Shown here: positions 7,238 to 12,192 of the stretch, one piece after another | How the letters are laid out: each line of letters begins with the position of its first letter | How positions within the stretch are numbered: position 1 is the first letter of the stretch | Assembly: GCA_900555785.1 (NCBI GenBank) | Contig: USMO01000026.1 | Span: 1-12,192, forward strand | DNA: 12,192 nucleotides | Source of the DNA: an uncultured Eubacteriales bacterium | GTDB lineage: Bacteria; Bacillota; Clostridia; Oscillospirales; CAG-272 | Direction: 5' to 3' | Notes under the pieces: model-generated | The model's input: only the letters and a program-made list of their open reading frames with translations | Databases searched by the model: none | What the model was told of the DNA's origin: nothing | Position numbers and translations under genes: made by a program

Positions 7238-7483
7238 ATGAAAGTTACGGTTTGTATCGGTTCGTCCTGCCATATCAAGGGGTCGAGACAGGTTGTGGAG
7301 CAGCTGCAGTATCTGATTGCGCACGAAGGGCTGGAGGATAAGGTCGAGCTGGGCGGCACCTTCTGCATGGGTCGCTGCCAGGACGGCGTTTGCGTGACCG
7401 TTGACGGCGAGTTCCATTCGGTCAGCCCGGATACCGTCGGCGAGTTCTTCGAGAAGGAAGTCAAGGGGAAGTTGCCGGCATGA
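7238..7483 (+). CDS. Minimal thioredoxin-like [2Fe-2S] ferredoxin, first copy
   Basis: This 81-residue protein has four cysteines spaced as in the thioredoxin-like [2Fe-2S] family (NuoE/HydC C-terminal domain): Cys6 and Cys11 in CIGSSC, then Cys43 and Cys47 in CMGRC. It lacks the N-terminal helical domain of true NuoE, so it is the bare cluster module, probably a soluble one-electron carrier or a subunit of a larger complex. The start ATG follows a modest GAAAGAGAG site. Its stop overlaps the ATG of the second copy (ATGA), giving translational coupling. The two proteins are clearly related along their length and probably arose by tandem duplication. Lying directly before hydS, it may carry electrons between the sensor hydrogenase and NAD(P)H or ferredoxin enzymes. 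That role is inferred from position only. Confidence 0.88.
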   Translation: MKVTVCIGSSCHIKGSRQVVEQLQYLIAHEGLEDKVELGGTFCMGRCQDGVCVTVDGEFHSVSPDTVGEFFEKEVKGKLPA

Positions 7484-7746
7484 TATTCGTGGAGGTCTGT
7501 GTCGGGAGTTCCTGCTATATCAAAGGCGCGCCGGAGATTGTGGAGATGATGCAGAAATACATCTCGGATGCGCATCTGGAGGATGAAATCGTGCTCTCCG
7601 GCAGCTTTTGCCTCGGGAAATGCAACCGTGTCGGTGTCACGATTACCGTAGGAGACGATACATACACCGGTGTCACGCCGGAGGCATTCCGTGACTTCTG
7701 GCACGACACCATTCTGCCTGCTGTCGAACAAGCAAAGGAGGTGTAG
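7480..7746 (+). CDS. Minimal thioredoxin-like [2Fe-2S] ferredoxin, second copy
   Basis: This 88-residue paralogue of the preceding gene has the same cysteine pattern: Cys7 and Cys12 in CVGSSC, Cys44 and Cys48 in CLGKC. Shared blocks include GSSC-x-IKG at the first cysteine pair and LED near residue 34. It differs by a one-residue insertion after the last cysteine and a longer C-terminal helix ending in EQAKEV. The ATG lies 4 bases inside the previous gene. Its 3' end contains the strong AAGGAGGTG site used by hydS, so the three genes are tightly linked. As with copy one, it is the cluster domain alone with no flavin or NAD domain. Two non-identical copies suggest either a heterodimer or two carriers of different potential. 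The [2Fe-2S] assignment is by motif; the partner is inferred. Confidence 0.88.
   Translation: MIFVEVCVGSSCYIKGAPEIVEMMQKYISDAHLEDEIVLSGSFCLGKCNRVGVTITVGDDTYTGVTPEAFRDFWHDTILPAVEQAKEV
7735..7743 (+). promoter_or_regulatory. Strong Shine-Dalgarno AAGGAGGTG fixing the TTG start of hydS
   Basis: AAGGAGGTG pairs perfectly with the 3' end of 16S rRNA and stands 5 bases before the TTG at 7749. No ATG or GTG in frame gives a product beginning before the first ferredoxin cysteine motif, so the rare TTG is the likely start. The weak initiator combined with a strong ribosome site may set a low, fixed dose of the sensor. Confidence 0.75.
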
Positions 7747-7748
7747 CC

Positions 7749-9425
7749 TTGGCAAGCTGTCTGACGCTGAAAAAATCCAACTGCAAAAACTGCTATAAAT
7801 GTATCCGGCACTGTCCGGTGAAATCCATTCGCTTTTCCGGAAATCAGGCACACATCATCGGAAACGAATGCATCCTGTGCGGGCAATGCTTTGTGGTCTG
7901 CCCGCAGGATGCAAAGCAGATCGTCGACGAGACCGAAAAGGTGAAGGTCCTGATCCAGTCGGGAGACCCTGTATACGTCAGTCTGGCGCCGTCCTTTATT
8001 GCAAACTATAAGGGCGTTGGCATTGAAGGAATGCGTCGGGCGCTGAAAAAACTCGGCTTTGCGGATGCGGAAGAGACCGCAATGGGCGCGAATATTGTCA
8101 AAAACGAGTACGAAAAGCTGCTGGCTGAAGGGGACCGCGACATCGTGATCTCTTCCTGCTGCCATTCGGTCAACCTGCTGATTCAGAAGTATTTTCCGTC
8201 CGAGCTGATCTGGCTGGCGGATGTCCTTTCCCCGATGCAGGCGCATTGTCGCGATATTAAGCGGCGGGTACCGAACGCAAAGACCGTGTTCATCGGTCCC
8301 TGCGTTGCGAAAAAGGACGAAGCGGAATACTACGGCGGGATTGTGGACGCGGTGCTGACCTATGAGGAGCTGACCGCGTGGTTCGATGCTTCCCATGTCC
8401 GGCTGGAACCGGAGATGGACCATACCCCGGAGAGCCGCGCGCGCTTCTTCCCGACAACGGGCGGCATCCTGAAAACGATGGCGCAGAACGCGCCGGGCTA
8501 TACCTATATGGCAATCGACGGCGTGGAAAACTGCATTGCAGCCCTGCGGGATATTGAAAGCGGAAAGATTCACAACTGCTTTATCGAAATGTCCGCATGC
8601 GTGGGCAGCTGCGTCGGCGGTCCGGTTATGGAGAAGTTTCACCGCTCGCCGGTCGCGGATTACATGGCGGTTGCAAACTATGCCGGCGACCGGGATTTCA
8701 CGGTCGCACAGCCCGAGAGTGACGAGCTGCGCAAGCACTTTGAACCGATCGAGCGCCGCTACGGCACGCCGAGCGAGGATGAAATTGCCGATATTCTGCG
8801 GAAAATGGGCAAGACCAAGCCGGAGGATGAATTGAACTGCGGCTCCTGCGGGTATGATACCTGCCGGGAAAAGGCGATTGCAATCTATCACGGCAAGGCA
8901 GAGATCTCCATGTGCCTGCCGTATCTGAAGGAGAAAGCCGAGAGCTTCTCCGACTGCATCGTCAACAACACGCCAAACGGTCTGATCGTGGTCAACGACG
9001 CGCTGGAGGTCCAGCAGATCAACGCCGCCGCGAGAAAGATTATGAATATCCGTTCCGCGTCGGATATTCTGGGGGACCAGGTGGTGCGGATCCTCGACCC
9101 AACGGTCTTCCTCAAGGTTCTGGAAACCAAGCGCAGCATCCGCGACCAGCGGGTGTACCTCGCGGAATACAAGAAATATGTGGAGCAGACCGTCGTTTAC
9201 GACAGCACCTATCAGCTGTTGGTCTGCATCATGCGCGACGTGACCGACGAGGAAACCGAGCGCGAAAAGAAAGAGGACATCAGCCGCCGCACGGTGGAGA
9301 TTGCCGACAAGGTGGTCGACAAGCAGATGCGCATTGTGCAGGAGATTGCCTCGCTGCTCGGCGAGACTGCGGCTGAAACCAAAATCGCATTGACCAAGCT
9401 GAAGGAGAGTATATCTGATGAATGA
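7749..9425 (+). CDS. hydS: Putative H2-sensing [FeFe]-hydrogenase with PAS domain
   Basis: This 558-residue protein has these domains in order. Two [4Fe-4S] ferredoxin motifs are at Cys12/15/18/22 and Cys41/44/47/51. The H-cluster domain spans about 70-350, with SSCCHS (Cys137, Cys138), FIGPCVAKKDE (Cys185) and EMSACVGSCVGGP (Cys284, Cys288). A C-x2-C-x4-C-x16-C Fe-S motif (364, 367, 372, 389) follows. A PAS domain spans about 397-505, and a charged helical, probably coiled-coil tail spans about 505-558. All four cysteine ligands of the H-cluster are present, so it probably binds H2. The first motif is SSCCHS instead of the TSCCPxW of catalytic enzymes, and the second has IGPC in place of MPC. 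This layout is that of group C sensory hydrogenases (HydS). There is no kinase or DNA-binding output domain. The overlapping phosphatase gene is the obvious partner. The TTG start follows AAGGAGGTG. Confidence 0.93.
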   Translation: MASCLTLKKSNCKNCYKCIRHCPVKSIRFSGNQAHIIGNECILCGQCFVVCPQDAKQIVDETEKVKVLIQSGDPVYVSLAPSFIANYKGVGIEGMRRALKKLGFADAEETAMGANIVKNEYEKLLAEGDRDIVISSCCHSVNLLIQKYFPSELIWLADVLSPMQAHCRDIKRRVPNAKTVFIGPCVAKKDEAEYYGGIVDAVLTYEELTAWFDASHVRLEPEMDHTPESRARFFPTTGGILKTMAQNAPGYTYMAIDGVENCIAALRDIESGKIHNCFIEMSACVGSCVGGPVMEKFHRSPVADYMAVANYAGDRDFTVAQPESDELRKHFEPIERRYGTPSEDEIADILRKMGKTKPEDELNCGSCGYDTCREKAIAIYHGKAEISMCLPYLKEKAESFSDCIVNNTPNGLIVVNDALEVQQINAAARKIMNIRSASDILGDQVVRILDPTVFLKVLETKRSIRDQRVYLAEYKKYVEQTVVYDSTYQLLVCIMRDVTDEETEREKKEDISRRTVEIADKVVDKQMRIVQEIASLLGETAAETKIALTKLKESISDE

Positions 9426-10590
9426 CCTTTGCGCCGATATTGGCTTCAGGAGCATCAACCATATCGGGGAGCAGCTCTGCGGCGACCATGTGGATGTGGT
9501 CGAGCAGGGCGACAATTCCACGGTCATTGTCCTGGCGGACGGACTGGGCAGCGGCGTGAAGGCAAGCATCCTGTCAACGCTGACCAGCAAAATCATTTCC
9601 ACCATGATGGCAGAGGGGCTGACGCTGGAGGACTGCGTGGAGACCATTGCCCAAACGCTGCCGATCTGCAGCGTGCGCGGTGTGGCGTATTCCACCTTTA
9701 CCATCCTGCATCTGGTCGACAACCGCGAAATGGAGCTGATTCAGTACGACAATCCGCTGGTGATTCTGCTGCGCGACGGCAAGAATTTTGACTATCCCAA
9801 AACCGAGATGAACATCGGCGGCAAAAAGATTTACAAGTCGGTGGTCAAGCTGCTGGAGGGGGACATCTTTGTTGCCATGAGCGACGGATGCCCGCATGCC
9901 GGCATCGGGCTGGCATACAACTTCGGCTGGAAACGCGAGGACATCATCAGCTTTATGGAGACGGTTGCCATTGCGGGCTACACCGCAAAAACGCTGTCTA
10001 CCATCCTGATTGACGAGGTCAATAAGCTCTACGAGCGCAAGCCCGGCGACGATGCGACCGCCTGTGTGGTCCGCATCCGGAAACGCGAGCCGATGAACCT
10101 GCTGTTCGGTCCGCCCTCCAACCGGGATGACTGCAACCGCATGATGTCGCTGTTCTTCTCCAAGGAGGGCAAGCACATCGTCTGCGGCGGCACCACCTCG
10201 TCCATCGCGGCGAAATATCTCGGCAAGCCGGTCAAGGCAAGCCTGAACTTTGTCAAGAGCGACATCCCGCCGATTGCACAGATTGAAGGGGTCGACCTTG
10301 TGACGGAGGGCGTGATTACCATCAACCGCGTTGTCGAGTATGCCAAAGACGCGGTCGGTGACAACCAACTGTATGAAAAGTGGAGCTTCGGGCACGACGG
10401 CGCATCCCTGATCTGCCGCATGCTGTTCGAAGAAGCCACCGATATTAACTTCTTTGTCGGCAGGGCAATCAATCCGGCGCACCAGAACCCGGATCTGCCA
10501 ATCAATTTCAACATCAAAATGAATCTGGTCGAAGAGCTGTCCGCCTGCTTGCGCAAAATGGGAAAACGGATTAAGGTCAGCTATTTCTAA
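9418..10590 (+). CDS. SpoIIE/PP2C-family Ser/Thr protein phosphatase with extra C-terminal domain
   Basis: This is a 390-residue protein. Residues 1 to about 220 are a PPM/SpoIIE-type phosphatase with the acidic metal ligands in place: Asp23 in CGDHVD, Asp41-Gly42 in LADGLGSG, Asp156-Gly157 in MSDG, and Asp211-Asp212 in GDDATACV. It should remove phosphate from Ser/Thr of a partner protein in a Mn/Mg-dependent way. Residues from about 225 to 390 form an additional domain I do not recognise (HIVCGGTTSSIAAKYLG, DLVTEGVITINRVVEYA, FFVGRAINPAHQNP). No transmembrane segment is apparent. The ATG overlaps the last codons of hydS by 8 bases, so the two are made together and may form a complex. Classic targets are STAS-domain anti-anti-sigma factors, but none is encoded here. 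The kinase upstream may oppose it. Confidence 0.9.
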   Translation: MNDLCADIGFRSINHIGEQLCGDHVDVVEQGDNSTVIVLADGLGSGVKASILSTLTSKIISTMMAEGLTLEDCVETIAQTLPICSVRGVAYSTFTILHLVDNREMELIQYDNPLVILLRDGKNFDYPKTEMNIGGKKIYKSVVKLLEGDIFVAMSDGCPHAGIGLAYNFGWKREDIISFMETVAIAGYTAKTLSTILIDEVNKLYERKPGDDATACVVRIRKREPMNLLFGPPSNRDDCNRMMSLFFSKEGKHIVCGGTTSSIAAKYLGKPVKASLNFVKSDIPPIAQIEGVDLVTEGVITINRVVEYAKDAVGDNQLYEKWSFGHDGASLICRMLFEEATDINFFVGRAINPAHQNPDLPINFNIKMNLVEELSACLRKMGKRIKVSYF

Positions 10591-10611
10591 GGTCGTGGAG
10601 GAAGAGAGAAC

Positions 10612-12036
10612 ATGAGAAAGTTTGATACCAAAGTTCAGCACCTGAAGTATAAGGTGCTCAGGGAAGTTGCAAGAGAGGCGTGGGCAGATAGACTGGCACA
10701 GACCGCGATTGACATTCCGAAGACCATCGTTCCGGGTAAAATCCCCACTATGCGCTGCTGCGTTTACAAGGAGCGCGCAATCCTGGCGGAACGGGTCAAA
10801 ATCGCCATGGGCGGCAATCAGGACAACCCGAACGTGATTGAAGTCATCGACATCGCCTGCGACGAATGCCCAATGGGCGGCTACGAGGTGACCAACGCCT
10901 GCCGCGGCTGCCTGGCGCACCGCTGCGAGGATGCCTGCCGCTTTGGTGCAATCACCTTTGACCAGAATCACGTTGCGCACATCGACAAGACCAAATGCAA
11001 GGAGTGCGGCGGCTGCGCGAAGGTCTGCCCTTACAGCGCAATCCACAACTATAAGCGCCCCTGCGAGACTGCCTGCAAGGTCAAGGCGATTTCGATGGGC
11101 GAGGACAAGCAGGCGTGCATCAACAACGACAAGTGCATCTCCTGCGGTGCCTGCGTCTATCAGTGCCCGTTCGGCGCAATCACGGACAAATCCTTTATCC
11201 TGAAGGTAATCGATATTCTCAAAAACAGCGGCACCGGCGACGGCTACAAGGTCTATGCAATCGTTGCGCCGTCCATCTCCAGCCAGTTCACCTATGCAAA
11301 GCTGGGGCAGGTGGTCACGGGGCTGCGCGAACTGGGTTTCCACACGGTCATCGAGGCAGCGCTGGGCGCCGACATGGTTGCGCAGGCAGAGTCGCGGGAG
11401 CTTGCCGAAAAGGGCTTCCTGACCAGTTCCTGCTGCCCGGCATTTGTTGACTACATCTACAAGAATTTCCCCGACCTGGTACCCTTCGTGTCGCATAACC
11501 TCTCTCCGATGGCTGCGATTGCGAAGTACCTCAAGGAGAAGGAGCCGAACTGCAAGACCGTCTTCATCGGTCCCTGCACCGCAAAGAAGATGGAGGTCCA
11601 GAAGGACACCGTCAGCCCGTATATCGATACGGCAATGACCTTTGAGGAACTGCAGGCGCTGTTTGACAGCCGGGACCTCGACATTACGACGATGGAGGAA
11701 GGCGTGCTCGACAATGCCTCCTATTTCGGACGCATCTTTGCGCGCTGCGGCGGGCTTTCCGACGCGGTTGCGGAGGGACTGAAGGAGCAGGGGCTGGACG
11801 ATTTCCTGCTCAAGCCTTGCGCATGCGACGGCATCGAGCAGTGCAAAATCGCATTGCTGCAGAAGAGCAAGGGCAAGCTGGACGCCAACTTCATCGAAGG
11901 AATGGCATGCGTCGGCGGCTGCATCGGCGGCGCGGGCTGCCTGACCCATGGCGAGAAGAACAAGGCAGAGGTCGACAAGTACGGCAGACAGGCTCTGGAA
12001 AAGACCATTGCCGATGCCGTGTCCGTCCTGAAATAA
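10612..12036 (+). CDS. hydA2: Ferredoxin-dependent [FeFe]-hydrogenase, group B type
   Basis: This 474-residue monomeric [FeFe]-hydrogenase reversibly makes H2 from protons and reduced ferredoxin in the cytosol. The N-terminal part is cysteine-rich: Cys97/100/105/109, Cys129/132/135/139, Cys151/155 and Cys175/178/181/185, consistent with about three [4Fe-4S] clusters feeding the active site. The H-cluster motifs are TSSCCPAF (Cys274, Cys275), FIGPCTAKK (Cys322) and EGMACVGGCIGG (Cys433, Cys437), so all ligands are present. Length and the IGPC variant point to group B rather than the classic group A CpI type. It begins 21 bases after the phosphatase stop with GTGGAGGAAG upstream. In Ruminococcus albus the enzyme in this operon position, HydA2, is ferredoxin-dependent and needed at high H2. 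Maturation genes hydE/F/G are not in the window. It is the last gene before the terminator. Confidence 0.94.
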   Translation: MRKFDTKVQHLKYKVLREVAREAWADRLAQTAIDIPKTIVPGKIPTMRCCVYKERAILAERVKIAMGGNQDNPNVIEVIDIACDECPMGGYEVTNACRGCLAHRCEDACRFGAITFDQNHVAHIDKTKCKECGGCAKVCPYSAIHNYKRPCETACKVKAISMGEDKQACINNDKCISCGACVYQCPFGAITDKSFILKVIDILKNSGTGDGYKVYAIVAPSISSQFTYAKLGQVVTGLRELGFHTVIEAALGADMVAQAESRELAEKGFLTSSCCPAFVDYIYKNFPDLVPFVSHNLSPMAAIAKYLKEKEPNCKTVFIGPCTAKKMEVQKDTVSPYIDTAMTFEELQALFDSRDLDITTMEEGVLDNASYFGRIFARCGGLSDAVAEGLKEQGLDDFLLKPCACDGIEQCKIALLQKSKGKLDANFIEGMACVGGCIGGAGCLTHGEKNKAEVDKYGRQALEKTIADAVSVLK

Positions 12037-12042
12037 GTTCCG

Positions 12043-12071
12043 AACCTGCCGGATTCTGCATCCGGCAGGTT
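12043..12071 (+). terminator. Intrinsic terminator of the rex-hydA2 unit
   Basis: AACCTGCCGGAT (12043-12054) and ATCCGGCAGGTT (12060-12071) form a perfect 12-base GC-rich stem with the 5-base loop TCTGC. It is followed by a T-rich stretch (ACTTCTTGTTCT). It starts 6 bases after the hydA2 stop, exactly where a unit-ending terminator should be. Confidence 0.9.
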
Positions 12072-12113
12072 ACTTCTTGTTCTACCGATCGCCCCTGATG
12101 GAGGAAAACGAAC

Positions 12114-12192
12114 TTGAAAGACATGTATGATCTGATTGTGACCGGCGGGGGCGTTGCCGGGGTTGCGGCTGCGGTCAGCGCGGCGCGGGAAG
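12114..12192 (+). CDS. FAD-dependent oxidoreductase, N-terminal fragment
   Basis: Only the first 26 codons are in the window. They encode a short lead followed by YDLIVTGGGVAGVAAAVSAA, a beta-strand plus GxGxxG-type loop and helix typical of the FAD-binding Rossmann fold of flavin oxidoreductases. I take the TTG at 12114 as start because GGAGG at 12100-12104 is 9 bases upstream; the in-frame ATG at 12123 is 18 bases away. It lies beyond the terminator of the hydrogenase unit, so it should have its own promoter, but none is obvious between 12072 and 12113. The substrate cannot be judged from this piece. Confidence 0.7.
   Translation, partial: MKDMYDLIVTGGGVAGVAAAVSAARE

Noticed and set aside
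7515..11949. Very long antisense ORFs (735 and 791 residues) opposite hydS, the phosphatase and hydA2
   Set aside because: They mirror well-recognised + strand genes in GC-rich DNA where stop codons are rare. Their translations show no family motifs and have His/Arg/Val-rich shadow composition.

Overview
The window looks like chromosome of a GC-rich obligate anaerobe of the Clostridia, most plausibly Oscillospirales/Ruminococcaceae. The reasons are protein style, Shine-Dalgarno sites of the AGGAGG type, a Rex-adhE pair, two [FeFe]-hydrogenases and an AT-poor coding sequence. The species cannot be named from the sequence. All genes found lie on the + strand.

Region 1 (1-2860) is housekeeping. 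It holds the 3' part of proA, a complete proC, a LysR-family regulator and a small YfcE/MJ0936-type metallophosphoesterase. They are packed with 9-16 base gaps or overlapping stop/start codons, so they are probably the end of a proline-biosynthesis operon. Region 2 (2861-3136) is non-coding. It contains a run of five short inverted repeats that looks like an interspersed extragenic element, a perfect 12-base AT palindrome, and a good extended -10 promoter reading into rex.

Region 3 (3137-12036) is the centre of interest: rex, adhE, a small APH/Ser-Thr-type kinase, two tiny thioredoxin-like [2Fe-2S] proteins, a PAS-tailed sensory-type [FeFe]-hydrogenase (hydS, group C style), a SpoIIE/PP2C-type phosphatase, and a ferredoxin-type [FeFe]-hydrogenase (hydA2, group B style). 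Most junctions overlap or are under 25 bases, and a strong intrinsic terminator closes the unit at 12043-12071. The same set of functions (redox repressor, bifunctional aldehyde/alcohol dehydrogenase, kinase, phosphatase, HydS, HydA2) was described as one transcriptional unit in Ruminococcus albus 7, where HydS was proposed to sense H2. The system is therefore not wholly new, but its signalling mechanism is unresolved.

Proposed logic: at high H2 pressure the NADH/NAD+ ratio rises, Rex releases, and AdhE disposes of NADH as ethanol. HydS reads H2 or the ferredoxin potential through its H-cluster and changes the activity of the phosphatase encoded immediately downstream, opposed by the kinase. 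The two [2Fe-2S] proteins could wire HydS to the electron pool. The phospho-target is not in the window. Region 4 (12114-end) is the start of an FAD-dependent oxidoreductase.
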